Source of the DNA: Streptomyces sp. NBC_01217
Lineage (GTDB): Bacteria; Actinomycetota; Actinomycetes; Streptomycetales; Streptomycetaceae
DNA: 64,000 bases
NCBI RefSeq assembly: GCF_035994185.1
Contig: NZ_CP108538.1
Coordinates: 930,001 to 994,000 of the forward strand
Reading direction: 5' to 3'
Part shown: positions 53,031 through 61,366 of the stretch, piece by piece
Numbering within the stretch: the stretch's first letter is position 1
How the letters are laid out: every line of letters begins with the position of its first letter
Notes under the pieces: generated by a model
Seen by the model: only the letters and a program-made list of their open reading frames with translations
The model's database searches: none
What the model was told of the DNA's origin: nothing
Translations under genes and position numbers: made by a program

Positions 53031-54539
53031 TCAGGCGACCAGGGGCCGGTCCTGTGGGGCGATGGGCGCCGGAAGCACCGTGGAACCGCTCAGATAGCGG
53101 TCCGTTGCGGCCGCGGCGGCGCGTCCCTCCGCGATGGCCCACACGACGAGCGACTGGCCGCGTCCCGCGTCACCGGCGATGAACACCCCGCCGGCCCCGG
53201 CGCGGCCGGTCCGCCCGGCAGGCTCCACCGTCTCGGCCGCGAAGTCGGCGTTCCGGGCGAAGTTTCCCCGGTCGTCCAGCGTGAGCCCGAGCTGCCGCAT
53301 GAGGCCGGTGCCCCGTTCGGGGCCGAAGAAACCGAGGGCGATCAGGACCAGGTCCGCCGGTATCACGTGTTCCGTCGCCAGCCGCGGCCTTCGGTCCTCG
53401 GGCTCCACCTCCGCCAGGCGCAGCGCGCGCACCCGGCCCGACCTGTTCCCCTCGAAGCTGAGGGTGGCGCAGGAGAAGACTCTCGGGTCGGCGCCCGCTC
53501 GCCCCCGGGCCTCCTCATGGGCATGGGATATCCGGTAGACCTTCGGATAGACGGGCCAGGGTTCGGTGTCCCGTCGGCTGTCACCGGGCTCCGGATTGAT
53601 GTCCAGCTGTACGACGGAGGCGGCGCCCTGGCGCAGGGCGGTGCCCAGACAGTCCGAGCCGGTGTCCCCGCCACCGATGATCACCACGTGCCGGCCCTCG
53701 GCGGTGATGACCGGCACGTCGGGATCGCCCTGTTCGACCCGGTTAGCCAGGGTCAGGTAGTCCATGGCCTGGTGGATGCCGTACAGCTCGCGGCCCTGGA
53801 CGGGCAGTTCCCGCCTGCCCGTGGCGCCGACGGCGATGACGACCGCGTCGTGCCGCTCCGTGAGTTCGGTGGCGTCGAGATCACTGCCGACGTCCACGCC
53901 CGTGCGAAATCGGGTGCCTTCCGCGCGCATCTGCTCGACGCGGCGGTCCAGGTGACACTTCTCCATCTTGAAGGCGGGGATGCCGTAGCGCAGCAGCCCT
54001 CCGATGCGGTCGGCGCGCTCGTAGACGGCGACGGTGTGGCCGACGCGGGTGAGCTGTTGTGCCGCCGCCAGTCCCGCGGGGCCGGAGCCGATGACGGCGA
54101 CGGTCCTGCCGCTGAGCCGCCCGGGCGGCTGCGGCGTCGCGTATCCGCGGGCCCAGATCTGGTCGGCGATCGCCTGTTCGACATTCTTGATCGTCACCGG
54201 ATCGGCGTTGATGGTCAGCACACAGGCGTCCTCACACGGCGCCGGGCACAGCCGCCCGGTGAACTCCGGGAAGTTGTTCGTCGCGTGCAGCCGCTCGGCC
54301 GCCGCCCACCAGTCACCCTTCCTCGCATACGCGTTCCACTCGGGGATGAGGTTTCCCAGCGGGCAGCCGTTGTGGCAGAAGGGTATGCCGCAGTCCATGC
54401 AGCGCCCCGCCTGCTCGGACACGAGCGGCAGCCGGGCCTGCCCCGCGTAGACCTCGTCCCAGTCGCCCAGCCGTTCCTCGACGGGGCGGGCCGGGACGGA
54501 CCGGCGGGGGGTCTTGAGGAAGCCGTAGGGGTCGGTCAT
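53031..54539 (-). CDS. gltD: glutamate synthase small subunit (GltD-type, orphan)
   Basis: A 502-residue NADPH-dependent glutamate synthase beta subunit. The iron-sulfur cysteines are Cys47, 50, 55 and 59 (GRCMDCGIPFCHNGC) and Cys98, 102 and 106 (LCPAPCEDAC). FAD (VIGSGPAGLAAAQQL) and NADPH (VIIGGGDTGSDCLGTAL) sites follow. It supplies electrons from NADPH to the large subunit for glutamine-to-glutamate conversion. No gltB gene lies on either side, so it may work with a distant GltB or another flavoenzyme. The ribosome site GGAG precedes the ATG. A possible -10 (TAGTCT) lies about 40 bp upstream. Confidence 0.92.
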   Translation of the reverse strand: MTDPYGFLKTPRRSVPARPVEERLGDWDEVYAGQARLPLVSEQAGRCMDCGIPFCHNGCPLGNLIPEWNAYARKGDWWAAAERLHATNNFPEFTGRLCPAPCEDACVLTINADPVTIKNVEQAIADQIWARGYATPQPPGRLSGRTVAVIGSGPAGLAAAQQLTRVGHTVAVYERADRIGGLLRYGIPAFKMEKCHLDRRVEQMRAEGTRFRTGVDVGSDLDATELTERHDAVVIAVGATGRRELPVQGRELYGIHQAMDYLTLANRVEQGDPDVPVITAEGRHVVIIGGGDTGSDCLGTALRQGAASVVQLDINPEPGDSRRDTEPWPVYPKVYRISHAHEEARGRAGADPRVFSCATLSFEGNRSGRVRALRLAEVEPEDRRPRLATEHVIPADLVLIALGFFGPERGTGLMRQLGLTLDDRGNFARNADFAAETVEPAGRTGRAGAGGVFIAGDAGRGQSLVVWAIAEGRAAAAATDRYLSGSTVLPAPIAPQDRPLVA

Positions 54540-54766
54540 GCGCCGTCTCCGTCGCTGACTCGCGGTGCACAGGCGTTATGACCAGACTACGCCCCTATAC
54601 CACTCTTCTTCCGTTTTTTCCCTGCCATGCTGCCACCCTGGCCGGCTGTCGCCCGTACGGGTGGTGCATCCCTGGGCACGGTCGTAGCGTCGATTCAGGA
54701 ACAACCGCTGCGAGAAGGGGTCGCCCGCGTTCGAGTAGTGGCAGAACAGGCAGCTGGGGAGCCGAT

Positions 54767-55207
54767 ATGCAAAGAGACACGTTCAGAACAGCGGTCATGC
54801 TGTGTGCGGCTGCGGCGCTCACGGCGGCAGTGGTACCGGCATCCGCATCCGCAGGGTCACACCCGCACGCTCACGCGGTGGCGGTCGACTGTTTCTCGGA
54901 ACCTCAAGTACGCCCCGGCGACTTCCTGCTCGCCTGCGGGGACGGCAACAACCGCCTCATCGCACTTCGGTGGTCCGACTGGGGACACACGACCGCTGTG
55001 GGCCGAGGACTCGATGCGGTGAACGACTGTCAGCCCTTCTGCGCCGAGGGCACGTTCCACTCCTACCCCGTCACCGTGAGGCTCGACCGACCGACGTCCT
55101 GGAAGAAGAACCCCGACCTGCAGCGCTTCACCCGGCTGCAGCTCGTCTACACCGACGGCACGCCCTCCCACACGCCGCGGCACGTGACGTACCGGCTCTG
55201 GGACTGA
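54767..55207 (+). CDS. small secreted protein of unknown function
   Basis: A 146-residue exported protein. The signal peptide is MQRDTFRTAVMLCAAAALTA, with cleavage after about Ala29 (ASA-GSHPH). The mature part has LLACGDGNNRLIALRWSDWG and CQPFCAEGTFHSYPVTVRLDR, a pattern seen in short, disulfide-containing Streptomyces proteins of unknown role. Four cysteines are in the mature chain. GGGGAG lies 7 bases before the ATG. The MFS gene begins 56 bp downstream and could be co-transcribed. Confidence 0.82.
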   Translation: MQRDTFRTAVMLCAAAALTAAVVPASASAGSHPHAHAVAVDCFSEPQVRPGDFLLACGDGNNRLIALRWSDWGHTTAVGRGLDAVNDCQPFCAEGTFHSYPVTVRLDRPTSWKKNPDLQRFTRLQLVYTDGTPSHTPRHVTYRLWD

Positions 55208-55263
55208 CGATCCGCGCGTTCCCCCGGTCCGCCCCGCGAACTCGTGCGCCGGGCGCGGCCGCG

Positions 55264-56430
55264 ATGAGGGGTTATCCGGCCGCGGCAGCGGTGTTCGCCG
55301 TCGGGATGGCCGGGACCACGCTGCCCACGCCGTTGTACGGGCTCTACCAGGAGCAGATCGGGTTCTCCGAGCTGATGGTGACCGTTGTCTTCGCGGTGTA
55401 CGCCGTTGCCGTCATCACCGTGCTTCTGGTGGCGGGAAACTACTCCGACAAGGCCGGCCGCAGGCCCGTACTCCTGTGCGCCCTGGTCCTGTCGGCCGCG
55501 AGTGCGGGCTGCTTCCTCCTGGAGAGCGGTCTGCCGCTGCTCTTCGCGGGGCGGCTGCTGTCCGGCTGCGCGGCGGGCCTGCTGAGCGGCGCGGCGACAG
55601 CGGCCGTCATCGAGCTGGCCGGTCCCGGGCAGAAGGTGCGGGCCGGGTTCGCCGCCACCGCGGCGAACATGGGCGGTCTGGGCTGCGGGCCGCTGCTCTC
55701 CGGCCTCCTCGCGCAGTACACGCCCTGGCCGCTGATGATGCCGTTCTGGGTCCACCTGGGCCTGGTGGCGGTGGCCTGCGCGATCACCTGGTTCCTGCCC
55801 GAGACCGTGGCCGAGCCGAAGCGATGGCCTCCTCTGAAGCCGCAGGGGATCACGGTGCCTCCAGAGGTGCGGGGAGTGTTCAGGCCCGCCTCGCTGGCGG
55901 CGTTCGCCGGCTTCGCGCTTCTCGGGCTGTTCACGGCGGTCGCGCCGAGCTTCGCCTCGCAGACGCTGGGGGTGCGCAACCTGGCCGTTTCCGGCGCCGT
56001 GGTGTTCTCCGTGTTCCTCGCCTCGACCGCCGGGCAGTCCCTGACGCCGCGGATCGGCGCGCGCCGCGCGCTCCCCCAGGGGTGCGCCGTCCTCGTCGTC
56101 GGTCTGCTGCTGGTGGCGGCGTCGCTGGTCGCCGAATCCATGCCGCTGCTCGTCCTGGGAGCCCTGTGCGGCGGCGCCGGCCAGGGACTGGCCTTTCGCG
56201 CGGCGCTCACCATGGTCAGCGGCGCGGCTCCGGCGCAGCATCGTGGCGGCACCATTTCGGCGTTCTTCGTCGTCGCCTACGCCGGGATCTCGCTGCCGGT
56301 GGTCGGGGTGGGCGCCATGGCCGTCTGGCTCGGGCTGCGCCCGGCCGGGCTGATCTTCACGGGCTGTGTGATCCTCCTGGCGGCGGGCGCCGGAGCGTAC
56401 TCCGCGCTCAGGCCGCCGGTGGCGTCGTGA
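55264..56430 (+). CDS. MFS-family exporter
   Basis: A 388-residue membrane protein with about 12 predicted helices. Motif A of the major facilitator superfamily is seen as NYSDKAGRRPVLL, and the layout fits drug/proton antiporters. The N-terminal ALPTPLYG-like segment (LPTPLYGLYQEQIGF) is common in actinobacterial MFS exporters. The substrate is unknown. No ribosome site is clear before the ATG at 55264, so the start is uncertain; it may be co-translated with an upstream gene. It sits convergent to the P450 operon with 125 bp between. Confidence 0.85.
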   Translation: MRGYPAAAAVFAVGMAGTTLPTPLYGLYQEQIGFSELMVTVVFAVYAVAVITVLLVAGNYSDKAGRRPVLLCALVLSAASAGCFLLESGLPLLFAGRLLSGCAAGLLSGAATAAVIELAGPGQKVRAGFAATAANMGGLGCGPLLSGLLAQYTPWPLMMPFWVHLGLVAVACAITWFLPETVAEPKRWPPLKPQGITVPPEVRGVFRPASLAAFAGFALLGLFTAVAPSFASQTLGVRNLAVSGAVVFSVFLASTAGQSLTPRIGARRALPQGCAVLVVGLLLVAASLVAESMPLLVLGALCGGAGQGLAFRAALTMVSGAAPAQHRGGTISAFFVVAYAGISLPVVGVGAMAVWLGLRPAGLIFTGCVILLAAGAGAYSALRPPVAS

Positions 56431-56555
56431 CCGGTCACGACCGCGACCGGGCGGCGGACGCCCGCCGAGGCCCGGACCGGTGACGCACGGCGTCCGGGCT
56501 GCCCCGGGGTGTCCGGGGCAGCCCGGGGTGCATGCCGGTGTTCTCCCGCTGCCGG

Positions 56556-57800
56556 TCAGGGCGCGGCGGGCGCGAGCACGACGGGCAGTTCCGCGAGGCC
56601 GCGGAAGGCCGGGAACGGAACCTCCAGCCAGGTCGCCTCTCGCGCCGGATCCGCCAGAGCCACTCTCGGGAAGCGGCTGAGCAGACCTGTGAGCGCGAGT
56701 TGCGTCTCCAGTCTGGCCAGAGGCGCTCCCAGGCAGTAGTGGATGCCGTGTCCGAACCCCAGATGGGCGCTTTGCGCATTCTTCGGCCGCATCACATCGA
56801 ACTCGTCCGGAGAGTCGAATTTCCGCGGATCGCGGTTGGCCGAACTGATCGCGATCTGGACCAGGGACCCCTTCGGGATCAGTGTCCCTGCGATCAGTAC
56901 GTCCTCGGTCGCGTGGCGGAACGTCGCGCTCTCCACCGAGCCGTCGTAACGCACCAGCTCCTCCACCGCCTGCCCGACCAGCTCCGGGTTCTCCCGCACG
57001 GCACGCAACTGCGCGGGATGGGTGAGGAGGTGGTGGACGGCGTTGCCGATGAGGTACGCGGTCGTCTTGTGACCCGCGAACATCAGCAGGAACGCAGTCG
57101 AGATCAGCTCCTCCTCGGTGAGTCCGCCGTCTTCGTCGCGGGCCGCGATGAGTGCGCTGAGCAGGTCCTCGCCGGGGTGGGCGCGCTTTCGCGCCAGGAG
57201 ATCCGCGAAGTACGCGTGCAGTCCCTCCTCCGCCTTCTGCTGGGCCTGCTTGGACTCCTTGCTGAATCCCGTCTGCGCCACCGTGGTGGACAGGCGTTGC
57301 AGCTCGGACCTTTCGTCCGGCGGGACGCCGAGCAGTTCGCAGATCACGATGATCGGCAGCGGGAACGCGAACGCCTGCAGCAGGTCGACGGTTTCGCGGG
57401 GCGCGCAGTTGTCCAGCAGCGTGCCGACGACGTCCTGGATCCGCGGCCGCAGCGATTCGACGCGGCGCGGGGTGAACGTGGAGCTGACGAGCTTGCGCAG
57501 CCTGGTGTGCTTGGGCGGGTCGGAGTTGAGCATGTGGTCGTCCAGCGCCACCGACGAGTCACCGAAGATCCTTCGGTAGGCGTCCATGGCCCCGTACATG
57601 TCCTTGCTCAGCCGCGGATCCGCCAGGGCCGCCCTCGCGTCCTCGTACCGTGTGATCAGGTACGTGTCGACGCCGTGCGGCGGCCGCATGGGGCAGACGG
57701 GCGCCGTCTCCCTGAGGTTCGCGTACACCGGGTGCGGGTTTCGCCGGTACTGCGCGGTGCACCGCTCGGCCGCGGTGACCGGATCGTCCACTGTGGTCAC
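56556..57800 (-). CDS. cytochrome P450
   Basis: A 414-residue class I bacterial P450. It has the oxygen-activation motif AGHKTT (242-247), ExxR at Glu281-Arg284 (EELVR), and the heme-binding loop FGHGIHYCLGAPLAR with Cys356 as axial ligand. It hydroxylates or oxidises a small substrate using electrons from ferredoxin; no ferredoxin gene is adjacent. It is the last gene of a four-gene minus-strand block. Its GTG start overlaps the amidohydrolase stop (GTGA), and GGGAG is the ribosome site. The sequence resembles the CYP107/105-type Streptomyces groups, but no CYP number can be given. Confidence 0.93.
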   Translation of the reverse strand: MTTVDDPVTAAERCTAQYRRNPHPVYANLRETAPVCPMRPPHGVDTYLITRYEDARAALADPRLSKDMYGAMDAYRRIFGDSSVALDDHMLNSDPPKHTRLRKLVSSTFTPRRVESLRPRIQDVVGTLLDNCAPRETVDLLQAFAFPLPIIVICELLGVPPDERSELQRLSTTVAQTGFSKESKQAQQKAEEGLHAYFADLLARKRAHPGEDLLSALIAARDEDGGLTEEELISTAFLLMFAGHKTTAYLIGNAVHHLLTHPAQLRAVRENPELVGQAVEELVRYDGSVESATFRHATEDVLIAGTLIPKGSLVQIAISSANRDPRKFDSPDEFDVMRPKNAQSAHLGFGHGIHYCLGAPLARLETQLALTGLLSRFPRVALADPAREATWLEVPFPAFRGLAELPVVLAPAAP

Positions 57801-58771
57801 GGACGGCTCCCGAGGTCGAAGACAGCCTCGGCGTTGCCGCCGAGAATGAGCTGCTGGGACGCCTTGTCGATCGGCAGCTTCTCGATCATGCGCATGAACT
57901 CCTCCAGGGGCACCGACATCGGCGGCGAGTCGGTGCCGAACAGCATCCGCTCCGGCCCCAGCACCTCTGCGTTGAGGCCCAGGTGCGCCGGGCTGAACGT
58001 GCTGGTGTCGACGTACATGCGGCGCAGCGCCGCAGCCGGATCGGCCGCCGGCGGCATGGCGGAGGCGGGCGGGGTGGCGGACGGTGCCTGCGGCTTGCCG
58101 CCGCCCCAGTGCCGGGGACGCGCCGCCGTCTGCAGGCGCTCGGGCAGCAGCGCGAGCGCGCCGCCGCCGGTGGCACCGATCAGCCGCAGGTCCGGGTACT
58201 TCTCCAGCCACCCCGCGAACGCGATCATGGCCATGCCCATGGTGACGTCGCCGAACCGGCCGATCTGCTCGACGAAGCCGAAGTCGTCGACCCGGTCCGT
58301 GCCGATCGGTTCGGCCGGGGCGTGCACCAGGACCGGCACTCCGGTCTCGGCGGCCAGCGCGAAGAAGGAGTCGGCCCGCGGGGAGCCGAGCAGTTCGCCG
58401 TGGACGCTGGAGGTGGTGATCAGGCCGACAAAGGCGGGATCCCGCAGGGTCTCGCGGACCCCTTCCAGGTGATCGTCGTCGCCGAACGGGTTGGCGTACA
58501 CATACCCGCGCAGTTGGTCGGGGAAGGAGCCGACCAGCCCCGACATCCAGGCGTGGAAGGCCCGGAGCCGGTCTCTGGGCTGTGCGTAGTTGTCGACGCC
58601 CGGTACTCGCGCCATGGCGCCTGCGCCGACCGGGCTGCCGATGATGGTGAGGTCGATCCCCGCCTGGGCGCGGGCGGCGAGCATGCCGTCGACGTCGGTC
58701 AGGCTGGGAGGCATGGGGAAGCGTCGGGCGGCCTCCGGTGGGGACAGATGCCCGTGGATGTCGATGATCAC
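57797..58771 (-). CDS. amidohydrolase (ACMSD-like)
   Basis: A 324-residue amidohydrolase-2 family protein. It begins MIIDIHGHLSP, giving the metal-binding HxH (His6, His8). A further histidine region is LVHAPAEPIG, and the C-terminal Asp is in LFGTDSPPM. The family includes ACMS decarboxylase and other non-hydrolytic decarboxylases of aromatic acids. The central GATGGGALALLPERLQ varies from the usual H-x-G-G motif, so metal use is uncertain. It is coupled by four-base overlaps to the P450 and to the upstream dehydrogenase gene. Confidence 0.87.
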   Translation of the reverse strand: MIIDIHGHLSPPEAARRFPMPPSLTDVDGMLAARAQAGIDLTIIGSPVGAGAMARVPGVDNYAQPRDRLRAFHAWMSGLVGSFPDQLRGYVYANPFGDDDHLEGVRETLRDPAFVGLITTSSVHGELLGSPRADSFFALAAETGVPVLVHAPAEPIGTDRVDDFGFVEQIGRFGDVTMGMAMIAFAGWLEKYPDLRLIGATGGGALALLPERLQTAARPRHWGGGKPQAPSATPPASAMPPAADPAAALRRMYVDTSTFSPAHLGLNAEVLGPERMLFGTDSPPMSVPLEEFMRMIEKLPIDKASQQLILGGNAEAVFDLGSRP

Positions 58772-59655
58772 GTGTGGGTTCCCGGGTTCGGTGTGATGGC
58801 GTGGGCGATCGCGACACAGTCCTCGTCGCCATGCCCCTGGTCGGTGGCGCGGAGGTGGGTGTGCGCGGCCGCGGCGACCAGCGGAAGCCGCAGTCCGGCC
58901 GCCGCTGCCTGGTCGGCGGCGAGCATGAGGTCCTTGGCCATCAGGCTCAGCCGGAAGTCCGGCTTGTCGAAACGCCCGGCGGCCAGCCGCTTGGACTTGT
59001 ACGACATGACGGGTGAGGCGAAGCCGCTCCCGGCGATCGTGTCGAGGACGAGCTTGCGGTCCAGTCCGGTGGCGGCAGCCAGCTCGACGGCCTCGGCCAG
59101 AGCCTGCACCTCGATTCCCATCAGCAGGTTGAGGAGCAGCTTCATCCGCATGCCGGAACCGAGTTCGCCGAGGTGGACGACCTCCTTGCCCAGCAGTTCG
59201 AGCAGCGGCCGCCCCGCGGTGAAGACCCGCTCCTCGCCGCCGACGAAGAGCCGCAGCTCACCGCTGCGGGCATGCTCTCGGTTGCCCAGCATGCCGACGT
59301 CCAGGACGGAGTGCAGGTCGCCGGTGAGACGGACGACCTCCTCGGGTGCGACCGTGCTGGCGCAGACCAGGGAGCCGGAGTACGGGCCCCCGGTCAGCAC
59401 CCCGCCCGGTCCGTGGAGCACGGCGGCGAGGGCCTCGCCGTCGGTCACGGTGCAGATGGCCGCGCTCGTGCCCTCGATAGCCTCGGCCGGATGGGCCGCG
59501 CCGACGGCGCCCGCCTGGATGAGCGGCTCGGTCCGCCCCTCGGTGCGGTTCCAGACCCGTACCTGGACGCCCTGCTCAAGAAGGCGGGTGGCCAGGCCCG
59601 TGCCCATGGTGCCGAGTCCGAGGACGGCGACGGGGCCGGTGGTGGGGTGCGTCAT
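58768..59655 (-). CDS. beta-hydroxyacid dehydrogenase / imine reductase-family NAD(P) oxidoreductase
   Basis: A 295-residue 3-hydroxyisobutyrate-dehydrogenase-family protein. The Rossmann motif is VAVLGLGTMGTGLATRL, and the central substrate loop GSGMRMKLLLNLLMG has the position of the family's G-x-G-x2-x-K-x2-N motif. The catalytic Lys is kept. The family reduces beta-hydroxyacids or imines. The start MTHPTTGPVAVLG at 59655 overlaps the stop of the gene before (ATGA). Being between an ABM protein and an amidohydrolase, it likely acts on one substrate series with them. Confidence 0.85.
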   Translation of the reverse strand: MTHPTTGPVAVLGLGTMGTGLATRLLEQGVQVRVWNRTEGRTEPLIQAGAVGAAHPAEAIEGTSAAICTVTDGEALAAVLHGPGGVLTGGPYSGSLVCASTVAPEEVVRLTGDLHSVLDVGMLGNREHARSGELRLFVGGEERVFTAGRPLLELLGKEVVHLGELGSGMRMKLLLNLLMGIEVQALAEAVELAAATGLDRKLVLDTIAGSGFASPVMSYKSKRLAAGRFDKPDFRLSLMAKDLMLAADQAAAAGLRLPLVAAAAHTHLRATDQGHGDEDCVAIAHAITPNPGTHT

Positions 59656-59990
59656 GCTTTCACCCCCACGGTCTCCTGAATGACCCGGTAGCGCAGCGAC
59701 TGGGTCTGGTCGACCCAGACGCGCAGCGGGGCCAGCAGCGCGCGGTGGTCCTCGCCCTGTTGCCAGGCGAAGAAGTGGTCGGGCGTCTCCCATTCGCTGG
59801 TGATCACCCATTGACGGGAGTCGTCGATGGGTTCGCCCAGGCGGTCGATGATGTGTCCGGGAACGCTGGCGACGGACTTCCGTATTCGCTCATACGCGTC
59901 CAGGAACCCCTGCTCACCGCCCTCGATCACGTGGACCGTGTACACCACGGAAAGCCGGTCGGCTGAGCGGCCGTTCTGCTCAGTGTGCAT
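59652..59990 (-). CDS. antibiotic biosynthesis monooxygenase (ABM)-domain protein
   Basis: A 112-residue dimeric ferredoxin-like-fold protein. Segments LSVVYTVHVIEGGEQGFLDAY, GHIIDRLGEPIDDSRQWVITSEW and HFFAWQQGEDHRALLAPL are those of the ABM/heme-oxygenase-like small monooxygenases or cyclases. It may oxidise a quinone-type or aromatic intermediate without cofactor. A strong AGGAGGAG ribosome site precedes the ATG at 59990. It is the first gene of the coupled block ABM-dehydrogenase-amidohydrolase-P450. Confidence 0.85.
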   Translation of the reverse strand: MHTEQNGRSADRLSVVYTVHVIEGGEQGFLDAYERIRKSVASVPGHIIDRLGEPIDDSRQWVITSEWETPDHFFAWQQGEDHRALLAPLRVWVDQTQSLRYRVIQETVGVKA

Positions 59991-60046
59991 GTCTCCTCCT
60001 GAAGGCTGAGATCTGGCAGAGCACGACTCCCACGGACTCATGGCCC

Positions 60047-60077
60047 CCGTGGCCACGCAACTCCGGCGTGGCCACGG
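60047..60077. promoter_or_regulatory. 11-bp inverted repeat upstream of the P450 block
   Basis: Positions 60047-60057 and 60067-60077 are perfect inverted repeats (CCGTGGCCACG type) with a 9-base spacer, 57 bp upstream of the ABM start. It could be an operator for the block, or a terminator of the upstream luciferase-like gene. Confidence 0.4.
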
Positions 60078-60246
60078 CCCAATGGACAGAAGGCGGCCCC
60101 CGCGTTCGCTGGCCCGGTCGGGTGAGATCCGGGGCCTGCCCGGAGGTGGCTCCGAACGCCTCACGTCACAGCGGCGGGCCGGCCGCGCGGCAGCCTCCGC
60201 GGGCAGGCCTCTCCGGGCGGCGGGCCCGGACACCGTCGCGCGGGTG

Positions 60247-61176
60247 TCAGATGCCCGCGGCGCGCGCCGCCTCGTACACCTCGGCCGCCACGTCGATCAG
60301 CTCCGCGGCGTCGCGCGTCGTGCCCTGGAGATCGAGCAGGAACTCCGGTAGGCCCGTCTCGGCGTGTGCCACCAGGTCCTCGACGATCTGCGCCACGCTC
60401 CCCTGGAAGGGCGCTCGGCCCGCTCCCTCGAACGGCTTGGCGCTGTACTGGGCGTTGGCACGGACACAGACCTCGACGGGACGTTCCCGACCGCGCTCGG
60501 CGGCCATGTCCTGCACCCGTTGCCACTGCTCGGCCAGCTGTGCGACGCCCATGGCCACGGGCATCCAGCCGTCCGCCCGGTCCACCAGACGGCGGGCGGC
60601 GCGCGGGCTGTTCGCAGGCAGGTAGACCGGGATGGGGCGCACCGGCTTGGGGCCGACCTCGGAGGGGGCGATGGTGGTCAACTCGCCCTCGTACGAGACG
60701 GGATCGGGGCCCCAGACGGCCGCGCACACGTCCAGCAGCTCGTCCAGGACAGCGCCACGCCGCTCGAAGGGCGCGACGGAGGCGGCGGCGTACTCGTCCA
60801 GGGACCATCCCGTGCCGAGGCCCGCGATCACTCGCCCGCCGCTCGCGACGTCCAGCGAGGCGAGCGAGCGGGCCAGTTGGAAGGGCACGTGCAACGGCGC
60901 GATCAGGACGCTGGTGCCGAGCCGGGCCCGCTCGGTGGCCGCGGCGGCCAGCGCGAGCGTGACCAGCGGGTCGGCGACGCTGCGGTACTGGTCGGGCCAG
61001 GGCAGCCCCGGAACGCCGTACAGCCCCTGGGTGGCGGGCTCGGGGAACAGGACTCGCTCGAAGACCCACAGGCTCGTGTATCCGGTCTCCTCCGCGGCGC
61101 GTGCCACCAGGGCGACGTCGCGACCGATGTCGTACTGCTTCATCTGCGGGAGACCGAGTCCGAGTGAGATCGGCAT
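60247..61176 (-). CDS. LLM-class (F420-dependent-type) oxidoreductase
   Basis: A 309-residue luciferase-like monooxygenase-fold protein. It begins MPISLGLGLPQMKQYDIGRD and has LGTSVLIAPLHVPFQLARSLASLDVASGGRVIAGLGTGW and PVRPIPVYLPANSPRAARR, typical of F420-dependent LLM proteins of actinobacteria. Cofactor F420 rather than FMN is likely from the host type, but not proven. AAGGAG is the ribosome site. It lies 256 bp upstream of the ABM gene on the same strand; co-regulation is possible but the gap may hold a separate promoter. Confidence 0.9.
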   Translation of the reverse strand: MPISLGLGLPQMKQYDIGRDVALVARAAEETGYTSLWVFERVLFPEPATQGLYGVPGLPWPDQYRSVADPLVTLALAAAATERARLGTSVLIAPLHVPFQLARSLASLDVASGGRVIAGLGTGWSLDEYAAASVAPFERRGAVLDELLDVCAAVWGPDPVSYEGELTTIAPSEVGPKPVRPIPVYLPANSPRAARRLVDRADGWMPVAMGVAQLAEQWQRVQDMAAERGRERPVEVCVRANAQYSAKPFEGAGRAPFQGSVAQIVEDLVAHAETGLPEFLLDLQGTTRDAAELIDVAAEVYEAARAAGI

Positions 61177-61366
61177 GTATGCGCTCCTTCATGATGATTG
61201 CGGAGCAACTACCGTAGGACAGGCGCTCGCTGAAGCCGGTGGACATGCCGACGCGAGGGGGAGAAAGAAGGATGACCACCGACCACCGCGGGTCTGGAGG
61301 AGGCCCGGTTGCGCGTCGAGCGTGCCATGAAGGCCCCAGGGCCCGTCCGGCGGCTCAGGGCCGGGA

